Notes: generated by a model not told the origin, from the letters alone. 20,218 nucleotides of DNA from DATJUF01 sp035524095 (GCA_035524095.1 DATKPK010000110.1:1-20218); one strand, 5' to 3'. Shown: positions 1 through 8,285, numbered from the stretch's first letter. Program-made: numbers and translations.

Positions 1-82
1 GCACGAAGACGCATGGCCGCCCTGCCCAGGTCGATTCACCCTGGATGCTGTGGAAAATCTCGTTGACCCGCACCCGCGCCAT
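1..82 (-). CDS. queE: 7-carboxy-7-deazaguanine synthase QueE, N-terminal fragment (cut by window edge)
   Basis: Partial gene: only the first 27 codons are in the window. Reading the minus strand from the ATG at 82-80 gives MARVRVNEIFHSIQGESTWA followed by GRPCVFV. This matches the well-known start of QueE, with its EIF-SIQGE-(S/G)-x-x-G-x-P-x-x-FVR pattern just before the radical SAM cysteine motif, which would lie outside the window. QueE is a radical S-adenosylmethionine enzyme that contracts 6-carboxytetrahydropterin to 7-carboxy-7-deazaguanine in the queuosine (preQ0) pathway. The ATG follows the larC stop codon (85-83) with no gap, so the two genes are probably co-transcribed and translationally coupled. 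No clear separate SD was seen. The identification rests on a short stretch, but that stretch is distinctive. Confidence 0.85.
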   Translation of the reverse strand, partial: MARVRVNEIFHSIQGESTWAGRPCVFV

Positions 83-1255
83 CTACGCCAACGTCTTGCG
101 TGCCGACTGTTGGGCTTCTTCCATCACCAGCTTGAGCGGAGCATCCGCCGCCAGCGCGGCCTTATGGCAGTCGTCATATTCAGGAGAGAGCGTCAGGGCC
201 TCGCCTTCCATCCCGGATACTTTAACCCGAATCGGCCCAAATCGTGTCGCAACCTCGATTACTTCTCGGGCAAGCTTGAGCCGTCCGACGGTATGGTACC
301 TCAGCCCGATAGTGGTAGTCTCACGAAAGATCGTGTCGGCTACTCGTTCACGTAAGGCTGGCTCCGTTAGCACCGTCAGCAAGATCGCAGGGCGTCCCTT
401 TTTCATCACGATCGGAGTGAAGCTAACGTCACGCGCGCCGGCAGCGAATAGTCGCCCGCTCAGGTGGTCATAAATCTGAGGATTAAGATCATCTATATTG
501 GCCGCGATTTCGATCAACTCATCGGTCGCGAATCCACTCCAAGTATTGCCAATTAAAAGTCGTAGGACGTTCGGCCTATCGTCGAAATGCTTGGTGCCCG
601 CGCCATAGCCGATCCGCCCTATCGCGAAGGTCAGCGGCAGTGACGCCGGCCTGGCCAGAGCCTTAACGATTGCCGCACCGGTGGGAGTCACCATCTCGGA
701 GGGTCCGTCACCGAGCCTGATCGGAAAGCCAGTCAGTAACTCAGCTGTGGCCGGAGGCGGCACCGGAATAATCCCGTGCTGCGATCGTGCGAAGCCTGAT
801 CCCATCGGCAATGGTGAGACCAAAAGTTCGCTTACGCCGAGATAGTCGAGGCCCCAAGCAGCCGCCACGATATCGATGATAGAATCGACAGCGCCAACTT
901 CATGGAAGTGCACCTCGTCAGGGGTCGTCTGATGAACTTTTGCCTCGGCGATCGCCAGCGCTTCAAAAATCGCGACCGCCGTCGCACTGACGCGCGGCGC
1001 CAACCCTGCACTCTCGACCATCCGGCGAATCTCCGCAAAATGGCGCTCCGGCTGGCGCTCGAAGACCTCGACCTCGAACTTGGCCGCTGCAATTCCGCTT
1101 ACATCCTTACGCCGGATTCCTAGCCTGTAGCCACCCATCCCGAGGCTCGCGGCGACGCGCTCAAGTTCGCCGAAATCGGCCCCACAATCGATCAAGGCGC
1201 CGGCCACCATATCGCCGCTCAGCCCTGAAAAGGCATCAAGATATCCCGTGCTCAT
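83..1255 (-). CDS. larC: Nickel insertion protein LarC (nickel-pincer cofactor biosynthesis)
   Basis: The 390-residue product has the LarC (DUF111) signature from end to end. The start MSTGYLDAFSGLSGDMVAGA is typical, the middle has HFHEVGAVDSIIDIVA (about 117-132), and further on come TPTGAA and GYGAGTKHFDDRPNVLR. LarC is the CTP-dependent nickel insertase that completes the nickel-pincer nucleotide cofactor, made by LarB and LarE and first described for lactate racemase; it also serves other LarA-like epimerases. The gene is one continuous frame, unlike Lactobacillus plantarum, where larC1 and larC2 are joined by frameshifting. The ATG start has GAGG about 4-5 bases upstream. No larA, larB or larE is visible here. 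Downstream it abuts queE, and upstream it is divergent from dksA across about 55 bases, so a shared promoter region is likely. Confidence 0.95.
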   Translation of the reverse strand: MSTGYLDAFSGLSGDMVAGALIDCGADFGELERVAASLGMGGYRLGIRRKDVSGIAAAKFEVEVFERQPERHFAEIRRMVESAGLAPRVSATAVAIFEALAIAEAKVHQTTPDEVHFHEVGAVDSIIDIVAAAWGLDYLGVSELLVSPLPMGSGFARSQHGIIPVPPPATAELLTGFPIRLGDGPSEMVTPTGAAIVKALARPASLPLTFAIGRIGYGAGTKHFDDRPNVLRLLIGNTWSGFATDELIEIAANIDDLNPQIYDHLSGRLFAAGARDVSFTPIVMKKGRPAILLTVLTEPALRERVADTIFRETTTIGLRYHTVGRLKLAREVIEVATRFGPIRVKVSGMEGEALTLSPEYDDCHKAALAADAPLKLVMEEAQQSARKTLA

Positions 1256-1310
1256 CAGACCTCAGCTTTACTTAAACATACGCCGCAATTAAGATCGAAG
1301 GAGCGCATCG

Positions 1311-1685
1311 TTGGCTTGTCTCGGGAACATGAGGCAGAGGGACCTGAATCAACTTCGCCGTCTATTGGAAGGGCGTAAACGCGAGATCCTTTCCGAAGCC
1401 GACCGCGCCGTGGGCCACATGAATTCCAAGTCGCCTGACGGCTTCCCTGACCCGACCGACCGTGCCAGCCTTGAATCCGACCGTGCACTAATCCTGCGCA
1501 TGCGCGATCGCGAGCGCAAGCTTTTGGCGAAGATCGACGAAGCAGTCAAACGTCTCGATACTGGCTCTTATGGCCGCTGCGAAGAATGCGGCGACGAAAT
1601 TGGGCTTGAGCGCCTAAAAGCGCGCCCGGTGACCACTCTATGTATCGGCTGCAAATCCGACCAGGAAGCGCGGGAACGAGCGTAG
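1311..1685 (+). CDS. dksA: DksA/TraR-family RNA polymerase-binding transcription factor
   Basis: A 124-residue protein with the DksA layout: an N-terminal helix, a coiled-coil hairpin, and a four-cysteine zinc finger. The coiled-coil tip carries DPTDRAS (residues 47-53), keeping the two acidic residues (D47, D50) that in E. coli DksA (D71, D74) act in the RNA polymerase secondary channel. The zinc ligands are C90, C93, C111 and C114. With ppGpp, DksA-type factors tune initiation at rRNA and biosynthetic promoters. The protein is shorter than E. coli DksA (151 residues), mainly at the N-terminus. The start is TTG: GAAGGAG at 1297-1303 sits 7 bases before it. An in-frame ATG at 1329 would remove six residues and lacks a good SD. 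galU follows after about 80 bases and may share the transcript. Confidence 0.92.
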   Translation: MACLGNMRQRDLNQLRRLLEGRKREILSEADRAVGHMNSKSPDGFPDPTDRASLESDRALILRMRDRERKLLAKIDEAVKRLDTGSYGRCEECGDEIGLERLKARPVTTLCIGCKSDQEARERA

Positions 1686-1768
1686 ACCTAGCCTGCGACT
1701 CGGTGCCAGTAGGGCTTCGAGTGTCACGCCTAAGACTCTGAGGCCCGCTCCCGGTAAGATCGCTCCAC

Positions 1769-2632
1769 ATGAAAGTTACGAAAGCCGTGATCGTCGCCGC
1801 CGGGATGGGTACGCGCATGCTGCCCGCCTCCAAGGTCATCCCCAAAGAACTCCTGCCCGTGGTGGATACTCCAGCGCTCCAAATCGTCGTTGAAGAGCTG
1901 ACTGCATCTGGCATCGAGGAGATTATTCTTGTCCTGAGCCCTGACCGCACTCTTGCCCTCGATCATTTCCGGCCCGTTCCCGAACTCGAGCGGCTGCTCG
2001 CCGAGCGCTACAAGCACGATTTACTCGAAGTCGTCCATTACACCAATAACCTAGCTAAATTTACCGTGGCCTATCAGCACAAGCCGCACGGTCTCGGCCA
2101 CGCCGTATTGATGGCGCGCGAGGCGGTCGGTGACGCACCGTTCGCCGTCATCCTTCCAGACGATATCTTCGATGGCCCCCGTCCGTGCCTTCGCCAGCTT
2201 CTCGATATCGCTGAGAGCGAGAATGCCCCCACCGTCGCATTGATTCGCGTGCCACATGCTGAAACCTCAAAGTACGGAATCGTCGAGGTTAAGAACGTCC
2301 GTCCGCGCCTCTACGAGCTCACCGGGATGGTCGAAAAGCCCCCGGCAGAAAAAGCGCCGAGCGACTTTGCGATCATGGGACGCTATATCCTCACGCCGGA
2401 CATCTTTCCGCTTCTCGCGGACGGGAAACCTGGTGCCGGAGGCGAGATCCAGTTGACTGACGGGTTGCTGGCTTTATCGCGTCGGCGCGAGCTTTATGGA
2501 TACGAGTTCGAGGGCGTACGTTACGACCTCGGTGACCGCGTCGGTTTTCTGACGGCCCAGATTGGCTATGGCTTGAAACGCCCGGAACTGGCTGATAGGT
2601 TGCGCGCTTGGCTTAAGACCGCGCTCGAATAG
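1769..2632 (+). CDS. galU: UTP--glucose-1-phosphate uridylyltransferase GalU
   Basis: The 287-residue product is the usual length for bacterial GalU. The nucleotide-binding loop is AAGMGTRMLPASKVIPKELL (about 10-29), then LPVVDTPALQ. Also present are QHKPHGLGHAV, the metal-binding VILPDD, and GGEIQLTDG near residue 225, all standard for the GalU nucleotidyltransferase fold. The enzyme makes UDP-glucose from UTP and glucose-1-phosphate in the cytoplasm, feeding polysaccharide, lipopolysaccharide and trehalose synthesis. It follows dksA on the same strand and is followed within 15 bases by a tRNA gene, so all three may be read together. The SD before the ATG is weak. Related thymidylyltransferases (RmlA) are less likely given the GalU-type loop. 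Confidence 0.95.
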   Translation: MKVTKAVIVAAGMGTRMLPASKVIPKELLPVVDTPALQIVVEELTASGIEEIILVLSPDRTLALDHFRPVPELERLLAERYKHDLLEVVHYTNNLAKFTVAYQHKPHGLGHAVLMAREAVGDAPFAVILPDDIFDGPRPCLRQLLDIAESENAPTVALIRVPHAETSKYGIVEVKNVRPRLYELTGMVEKPPAEKAPSDFAIMGRYILTPDIFPLLADGKPGAGGEIQLTDGLLALSRRRELYGYEFEGVRYDLGDRVGFLTAQIGYGLKRPELADRLRAWLKTALE

Positions 2633-2647
2633 CTTCCCGGCCTCGGT

Positions 2648-2723
2648 GGGGCAGTAGCTCAGCTGGGAGAGCACTACGTTCGCAACGTAGGGGTCGAGGG
2701 TTCAAATCCCTTCTGCTCCACCA
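2648..2723 (+). tRNA. tRNA-Ala, anticodon CGC, CCA encoded
   Basis: The sequence folds into a complete 76-base cloverleaf. The acceptor stem pairs GGGGCAG (2648-2654) with CTGCTCC (2713-2719), giving a G-U pair at position 3:70, the classic identity element for alanine. The D-arm is GCTC/GAGC. The anticodon stem CTACG/CGTAG encloses loop TTCGCAA, so the anticodon is CGC, reading GCG. The T-arm loop is TTCAAAT. A at 73 and the CCA end are encoded. It lies 15 bases after the galU stop on the same strand and probably shares its transcript. No integrase or duplicated tRNA end was seen near it. Confidence 0.97.
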
Positions 2724-2790
2724 AAAATCCTAAAATCTTTTCAGCACTGGGCACCTTCGCCCGAAATGAAGCGTCGATGAAGTTTCGACG

Positions 2791-5553
2791 TCACGACGAT
2801 ATCGCCCGTAGACTGGCCGACGGCGCCGTCCGATTGAACACTGAAGACCGGCCACCAGCCAGAAAACTCTCCGGGGTTAGGCGTCCGAACAGATCAACCA
2901 TCGACCCGACGAGGCCAGTCCAGCCGGTCTGATGACTTGCACCGATACCAGCGCCGTTATCTCCATGGAAATATTCGTAAAATAAAATGTAGTCGCGCCA
3001 ATGGGGATCATTCTGGAACTTCTCAGCGCCGCCATAAACTGGCCGGTGCCCGTCATTGTCACGCAAGAAAATCGCGCCCAGACGCTCGACGATTTCGCGT
3101 GCGACCTCGAAAAGGTTCATCAGGCGGCCACTACCAGTGGGACATTCAATTTTAAAATTGTCGCCGTAATAAGAATAAAAACCGAGAAGACCGCGCACGA
3201 TGGCGATATTAACCGGTACCCATATAGGTCCTCGCCAGTTTGAGTTACCGCCGAATAGCCCCGTGTCTGATTCCGCTGGCAGATAGTCAACCCGATATTC
3301 ATTTCCTCCAGCTTGCAGCACGTAAGGATGGGCCTGGTGGTATTTCGACAGGGAACGGATGCCATGTGGACTAAGGAACTCGTTCTCGTCCAACATTTTA
3401 GTTAGGACGCGTGTCAGCTTCTCCCGATTGAGCAGTGCGATTATGCCGCGATCCGCTACTCCGAGATGCCCTGGTCCCGTGGGGTGAAGGAATTCCAGCA
3501 TCCGGGGTATCTGTTTGAATCGAGCCAATAGGAAGCGCGTCGCGTTGGGGACCTGTTCCCGCTGCCACGCTTCGATCACCGTAGTGGCACAGAGGGGCAG
3601 AAGCCCAACCATCGAACGGACCTTCAAGTGAGTGCTGCGCCCATCGGGCAAGCGCAACAGATCGTAGTAAAAGCCGTCTTCCTCGTCCCACATACCGTCA
3701 GAGCCCCGCTTATTCATCGCCGCCGCGATCCAGAAGACGTGGTCAAGAAACTTCATCACCAGTTCCTCATACGTCGGATCGTAGCTCGCGATATCGACGG
3801 CCAGTTCAACCATGTTTTGCGCGAATAGAGACATCCAAGCGGTTCCGTCAGCTTGCTCTAGGGTTCCCCCGGTAGGCAGGGCCGAACTGCGATCGAAGAC
3901 ACTGATATTGTCGAGTCCTAGGAAGCCGCCTTCGAAGACGTTTTTGCCGAAGCGGTCCTTGCGATTGACCCACCAGGTGAAGTTCAACATCAATTTGCGG
4001 AAGGCAGATTTAAGAAAATTAAGATCGACGGTGCCGCGCCGTACGGTATCTGTACGATATAGAAACAGAGTGGCCCAGGCGTGGACGGGAGGATTGACGT
4101 CGCTGAAGTTCCATTCATAGGCGGGAACTTGACCGTTGGGATGAAGATAGCGTCCGTTAAGTATCAGTTCGAGCTGCGCCTTGGCGAAGTCGACATCCAC
4201 GGTGGCTAGGGCCAGAGCGTGAAATGCCAGATCCCATGCCGCGTACCACGGATATTCCCATTTGTCGGGCATGGATATGACATCGTCGTTGACCATATGG
4301 AACCATTCGCGGTTGCGCGAGTGGCCGTCTGCCTGCATCGGACCGGCTTGATGCTCATCCAGCCATTTGATGCCGTCGAAGTAGTAATATTGCTTAGTCC
4401 ACAACATCCCTGCCATCGCCTGACGCACCATGCTGAACCGATCCGGATCGGCCTTAATCGGTGCAGAGAGGATGGAATCATAAAATGCGTCGGCCTCCGC
4501 GAGTCGCGCAGCAAAGATGGCTTCATAATCAGCGAAAGGGTCGCCCATTTCGAATGAGGATTTGGAACTGAGACGAACTTGCACGACCTCTTTCTGACCG
4601 GGTTCGATTACCAACTCGTAATGGGGTGAGACCTTGGTGCCGATGAGGTTGGGATTAACCGCGTCATTCCGGCCATGCACGACATAATCGTTGATGCCAT
4701 CTTTGACGTACGGGGACGCATTGGTACCACTGAACAGACGCGTTTGATTCGTTTCGTTCTCTGTGAAAAGCAGCGGAACGCTGCGGTCGCAGTATAAGTG
4801 GAATTCTGGGAGTGACTCGCGAAAGAGCGGATCAGTGTGACGGGCTTCGATCGCGTTGCCATTTGGCGCCTTCGCCACGCTCATCACCGGCTTGCTGCCG
4901 CCGTCCGGCCATGACCAAGTATTGCGAAACCACAGTGTCGGCAATACGTGCAAGGTTGCCGGTTCCGGTCCTCGATTGTGCGTAGTTACTCGAATCAGGA
5001 TGTCTTCGGGACCAGCCTTCGCGTACTCAACGAACACGTCGAAGTAGCGATCATCATTGAAGATCTCTGTGTCCAGCAGTTCATATTCCGGTTCGTTGCG
5101 CGAGCGGCGGCGATTGGTCTCGATCAGCTCACTATATGGATAGGGGCGCTGCGGGTACTTATAGAGATACTTCATGTACGAGTGCGTCGGCGTACTGTCG
5201 AGATAGAAGTAGTACTCCTTCACATCCTCGCCGTGGTTCCCCTCGCTGTTGGTCAGGCCAAATAGACGCTCCTTGAGGATCGGGTCGCACCCATTCCATA
5301 GCGCCACGGCGAAGCACAAGATGCCATGGTCGTCGGAGATACCCGCCAAGCCATCTTCGCCCCAACGGTAGGCACGCGAACGGGCTTGATCGTGAGAGAA
5401 ATAATCCCAGGCGTTGCCGTCGGCGCTGTAATCCTCGCGTACAGTTCCCCATTGACGCTCGCTCAGGTATGGGCCCCACTTCTTCCACGGCACTTTTTTT
5501 TCGCGAGCGTCTTCGAGGCGAGCTTGTTCTCTATCTAATTCATCCTTGTTCAA
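2791..5553 (-). CDS. GH63/MGH1-like glycoside hydrolase (predicted glucosidase)
   Basis: A 920-residue protein without a signal peptide, so probably cytoplasmic. The N-terminal third has the conserved RAYRWGEDGLAGISDDHG and GVKEYYFYLD-like segments of large bacterial GH63 relatives, likely a beta-sandwich. The rest matches an (alpha/alpha)6 barrel, including AWDLAFHALALA (around D441). FLGLDNISVFDRS places D548 where GH63 and GH37 enzymes have the general acid in a GMDNSP- or GWDxSSRW-type motif. FYEYFHGDNGAG places E860 as candidate base, followed by HQTGWTGLV. Both residue roles are inferred from family motifs. The family hydrolyses alpha-glucosides; the substrate cannot be read from sequence. 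The start is TTG with AAGGA at 5564-5560, six bases upstream. It stands alone, convergent with the tRNA-Ala and divergent from the S53 peptidase. Confidence 0.86.
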   Translation of the reverse strand: MNKDELDREQARLEDAREKKVPWKKWGPYLSERQWGTVREDYSADGNAWDYFSHDQARSRAYRWGEDGLAGISDDHGILCFAVALWNGCDPILKERLFGLTNSEGNHGEDVKEYYFYLDSTPTHSYMKYLYKYPQRPYPYSELIETNRRRSRNEPEYELLDTEIFNDDRYFDVFVEYAKAGPEDILIRVTTHNRGPEPATLHVLPTLWFRNTWSWPDGGSKPVMSVAKAPNGNAIEARHTDPLFRESLPEFHLYCDRSVPLLFTENETNQTRLFSGTNASPYVKDGINDYVVHGRNDAVNPNLIGTKVSPHYELVIEPGQKEVVQVRLSSKSSFEMGDPFADYEAIFAARLAEADAFYDSILSAPIKADPDRFSMVRQAMAGMLWTKQYYYFDGIKWLDEHQAGPMQADGHSRNREWFHMVNDDVISMPDKWEYPWYAAWDLAFHALALATVDVDFAKAQLELILNGRYLHPNGQVPAYEWNFSDVNPPVHAWATLFLYRTDTVRRGTVDLNFLKSAFRKLMLNFTWWVNRKDRFGKNVFEGGFLGLDNISVFDRSSALPTGGTLEQADGTAWMSLFAQNMVELAVDIASYDPTYEELVMKFLDHVFWIAAAMNKRGSDGMWDEEDGFYYDLLRLPDGRSTHLKVRSMVGLLPLCATTVIEAWQREQVPNATRFLLARFKQIPRMLEFLHPTGPGHLGVADRGIIALLNREKLTRVLTKMLDENEFLSPHGIRSLSKYHQAHPYVLQAGGNEYRVDYLPAESDTGLFGGNSNWRGPIWVPVNIAIVRGLLGFYSYYGDNFKIECPTGSGRLMNLFEVAREIVERLGAIFLRDNDGHRPVYGGAEKFQNDPHWRDYILFYEYFHGDNGAGIGASHQTGWTGLVGSMVDLFGRLTPESFLAGGRSSVFNRTAPSASLRAISS

Positions 5554-5835
5554 GCGAATTCCTTTTTTAACTTCCTATTTCGACCTAGCTACGACATCAC
5601 AGGCGCGACCGTTCCTTACCGGAATCCACCACGAATGCGGCCAATCACATATCATCGAAATCTCAATAATGTCATCAGTGCACCGTTATAAATGCTAATG
5701 ACTGCCTTCGTTATCTATCTTTTTGCTGACTCGCTTAAACGGTCAAAAACCGCTGCCATCGGATCGATCCGCTGCTAGTATCTTCGAAATTGATGCATCC
5801 TGTTCGATATTTCGTTGGCTCCAAGGTGTAAGTGC

Positions 5836-8184
5836 ATGCATTTTCCGCGAATCTCCAGTCTCAGAAGTCCCGTCCTCGATGAGAGCCGGCCGCAATATAT
5901 GACCTCTCAACTGTCACGCTTGACCCCTGTTTTCACCCTGGCCCTTGGCCTCCTGATGCTTTCATTTGCACCCCGTCCAGCCTGCGCACAAACAGTTATG
6001 CTTGGGGGTAATCATCCAGCTGCCGCAGCATCGTTGACCGGTCGCGCGGCGGCTGATCAGCCTCTCACGATTCACGTTAGCTTTGCTCTGCGCGATCGCG
6101 GCAAATTGCAGGCGCTCCTCGCAGCTCAACAAAATCCGGCGTCACCGAAGTTTCACAAGTGGCTCAAGACGGGCGAGTTCGACAGCCGCTTTGGCCGCAC
6201 CAAGACCGAGATGAATGCGGTCAGGCACTGGCTTGAAGGGCACGGCTTTGTGATCACGTCGGCTAACCCCTTGGGAATTACCGCGATCGGCGATGCCGCG
6301 ATTGCCGAAGCTGCCTTCGATACCACCATCGCCGCCTCGCCGGACGGTACCGTTTTCGCCAACGCCACCGACCCCGAAATCCCCACCCAATTGAGCGGTA
6401 TCATTGGCGCGATCGATGGCCTCGACAACACTCATCGTGCGGTTCCCCTCTTCCATAAGACGGCCACTAGTGGGGCGTCGCTCGCAGCCTCCAGGCCTGT
6501 ACTCGCGTCGGCCCTGGCGCTCGACGGTTTGACGGGCGGCGACACCACGCCTGATTATGAAGGCGGCGGCTACGCTGCTGGTTTCGGTCCAAACGACTTC
6601 TATACTTTCTACGATGAGAGTCCTTTGCTTAACATCGGGACTAACGGCAGTGGCAGTGATTGCATCGCTGTCATCGAAGATTCCAACTACCTCGCATCAG
6701 CCGTCACCCTCTTCGACACTACTTTTGGACTGCCGGCGGCCAATATCACAAACGTGTTCCCCGACACGACGAACCCAGGGGTCAACGGCGACGAAATCGA
6801 AGTCTTGCTGGATCTCGAATGGAGCCACGCAGTTGCCCCCGACGCCCCGCTTCGTGCATACATGGGCTACGGCAATAGCGCGTTGCCGGATGCTATTAAA
6901 CAAGCCGTCACCGATAACGCCTGCAGTTCGATCAGCATCAGCTATGCTTTCTGTGGCGAGACTGCGTCTTTCTATTCGACCACGCTTGATCAGCAGTTTT
7001 CCAAGGCCGCCTCGCAGGGCCAATCAGTCTTCGTCTCGGCAGGCGATTGGGGTTCGGCCGGTCTCAACGCAGCTTGTAATATCGCAACTACGCAAAATAT
7101 CAGCGAGATGTCCGCCGACCCCAACGTAACCGCCGTGGGCGGCACCCAGTTCGTTCCGAATTATAATAGTTCAAACAACGACACCGGCATCGTTACCGAA
7201 AGCGTCTGGAATGACCCGGCTGGCGCAACTGGCGGTGGCAAGAGTTCGGTATTCAGCAAGCCCTCGTTTCAAACCGCCAATACTCCAGCCGACGGCAAAC
7301 GCGACGTTCCCGATATCGCCTATGGCGCCAGCCCCTACTATCCCGGCTACTATATGGCAGTCGACAATAGTGGGTCCCCGGCGGTGGAATGTTGTATCGG
7401 TGGCACCAGCATCGCCGCCCCAGAATGGGCCGGGCTGGTTAGGCTAATCGACCAGACCAGCGGGCGTCCCGGCAATATTGATACGCGGCTCTATCAACTC
7501 GGGCCGTCCGGTAGCAGTGTCGGCCTCCGCGATGTCACCACTGCTAACGATTCCGCCAATCATTCTGTCGGCAGTAACACGTATAACGGCGTGGCCGGGT
7601 TCACCGCAGCCGCCGGTTACGATCAATCCACTGGATGGGGCTCTGCCGACGCAACCACGTTCGTAAATGCTTTCCCAGTTGCTAGTGGCAGCCCTACACC
7701 TACTCCAACCCCGACGCCTACTCCTACACCGACACCGTCTTCCACTCCGACTCCCAGCCCTTCGCCGACAAGAACGCCTTCGCCAACACCGACCGCAACG
7801 CCGTCGCGAACCCCGACTCCCACTGCTACGCCAACCCCGTCTTCCACGAAGCCCCTAGCGCCGACGCTGTCGGCAACCTCGATTAATTTCGGCTCGGAAG
7901 TAGAAAACGGGACCAGTGCGTCGCACAATCTCACTGTCACCAATTCAAGGACCAGTCCCGCTAATCTGATTATCAGCGGTTCGACGATATCAAGCCAGTT
8001 CCTGATTTATTCTCCTTCCACCACCTGCACGAACGGTAAAAGTCTCGCCGCTGGAACCAGTTGCGTCTTTGCCCTTCGGTTTACGCCGACCACCACCGGC
8101 ACCATCAACGGAACCTTGTCGATCAGCGATAATGCGAGCAATAGTCCGCAAAGCGTGAGGTTGTCGGGCAACGGCCAGCGCTAG
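5836..8184 (+). CDS. Secreted S53 (sedolisin/kumamolisin-like) serine-carboxyl peptidase with Pro-Thr linker and ASH-like C-terminal domain
   Basis: Numbering from the ATG at 5836 (782 residues). A signal-peptide core (FTLALGLLML) ends at PACA/QT. A pro-peptide (activation) domain follows, about 35-200, then the peptidase. The S53 residues are visible: E322 and D326 in EIEVLLDLEW, the oxyanion D404 in SAGDWG, and nucleophile S525 in GGTSIAAPEW. A calcium-site-like region (DVTTAND ... AGYDQSTGWGS) closes the domain. A Pro-Thr linker (about 619-672) leads to a domain of about 105 residues starting SATSINFGSEVENG, like ASH/choice-of-anchor D beta-sandwiches. S53 enzymes are secreted, usually acid-active endopeptidases. 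Start choice: AAGGTG at 5823-5828 lies 7 bases before the ATG at 5836; TTG at 5815 and ATG at 5899 are alternatives, the last giving a more usual signal-peptide length. Two hairpins follow the stop. Confidence 0.92.
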   Translation: MHFPRISSLRSPVLDESRPQYMTSQLSRLTPVFTLALGLLMLSFAPRPACAQTVMLGGNHPAAAASLTGRAAADQPLTIHVSFALRDRGKLQALLAAQQNPASPKFHKWLKTGEFDSRFGRTKTEMNAVRHWLEGHGFVITSANPLGITAIGDAAIAEAAFDTTIAASPDGTVFANATDPEIPTQLSGIIGAIDGLDNTHRAVPLFHKTATSGASLAASRPVLASALALDGLTGGDTTPDYEGGGYAAGFGPNDFYTFYDESPLLNIGTNGSGSDCIAVIEDSNYLASAVTLFDTTFGLPAANITNVFPDTTNPGVNGDEIEVLLDLEWSHAVAPDAPLRAYMGYGNSALPDAIKQAVTDNACSSISISYAFCGETASFYSTTLDQQFSKAASQGQSVFVSAGDWGSAGLNAACNIATTQNISEMSADPNVTAVGGTQFVPNYNSSNNDTGIVTESVWNDPAGATGGGKSSVFSKPSFQTANTPADGKRDVPDIAYGASPYYPGYYMAVDNSGSPAVECCIGGTSIAAPEWAGLVRLIDQTSGRPGNIDTRLYQLGPSGSSVGLRDVTTANDSANHSVGSNTYNGVAGFTAAAGYDQSTGWGSADATTFVNAFPVASGSPTPTPTPTPTPTPTPSSTPTPSPSPTRTPSPTPTATPSRTPTPTATPTPSSTKPLAPTLSATSINFGSEVENGTSASHNLTVTNSRTSPANLIISGSTISSQFLIYSPSTTCTNGKSLAAGTSCVFALRFTPTTTGTINGTLSISDNASNSPQSVRLSGNGQR
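7690..7851 (+). repeat. Degenerate Pro-Thr/Ser-Pro codon repeat inside the S53 peptidase gene
   Basis: About 54 codons alternate CCN with ACN or TCN, giving PTPTPTPT then SPSPTRTPSPTPTATPS-like text. Third bases vary freely, so selection appears to act on the protein rather than on the DNA repeat. It forms the unstructured linker between the peptidase and the C-terminal domain. Such linkers are often O-glycosylated in secreted bacterial proteins; no evidence for that is present here. Confidence 0.9.
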
Positions 8185-8197
8185 GTTCTGACCGCAT

Positions 8198-8237
8198 GGA
8201 GGGGTCATCGGCAATAATACTCGCCGCTGACCTCTCC
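8198..8237 (+). terminator. Strong hairpin 14 bases after the S53 peptidase stop; possible terminator
   Basis: GGAGGGGTCA (8198-8207) pairs with TGACCTCTCC (8228-8237), ten pairs with one G-T. After a T/C mismatch the inner CGGC (8209-8212) pairs with GCCG (8223-8226), closing a 10-base loop. No run of T follows, only AATATAAAT. It may therefore be a 3'-end stabiliser or part of a two-hairpin terminator rather than a classic intrinsic terminator. Confidence 0.5.
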
Positions 8238-8249
8238 AATATAAATCCC

Positions 8250-8285
8250 AAACGCAGTGAGATCCGGACAGGACTCACAGCGTTT
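8250..8285 (+). terminator. Second hairpin downstream of the S53 peptidase; likely terminator
   Basis: AAACGC-A-GTGAG-A-TCC (8250-8265) pairs with GGA-CTCAC-A-GCGTTT (8271-8285), closing loop GGACA. That is 14 pairs with one A/A mismatch and one bulged A. The right arm ends in TTT, which gives a short U-tract in the RNA. It lies about 65 bases after the peptidase stop, just beyond the first hairpin, so the pair probably ends that transcript. Confidence 0.55.

Noticed and set aside
2648..2723. tRNA-Ala as a phage or island attachment site
   Set aside because: No integrase, no repeated tRNA 3' end and no change in gene type follow it; the next gene is a normal metabolic enzyme.
2749..2790. Small hairpins (GGGC/GCCC at 2749-2762 and CGTCGA/TCGACG at 2772-2790) between the tRNA and the GH63-like gene as a terminator
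   Set aside because: Stems are only 4-6 bp and no T-run follows directly on either strand; a weak role is possible but unsupported.
5760..5771. Perfect palindrome CGGATCGATCCG between the GH63-like and S53 genes
   Set aside because: About five perfect 12-base palindromes are expected by chance in a window this size; there is no second copy or other support.
7690..7851. Repeat array resembling short tandem or CRISPR-like DNA
   Set aside because: It is in frame, has free third-base variation and encodes a Pro-Thr linker; there are no spacers or conserved repeat units.
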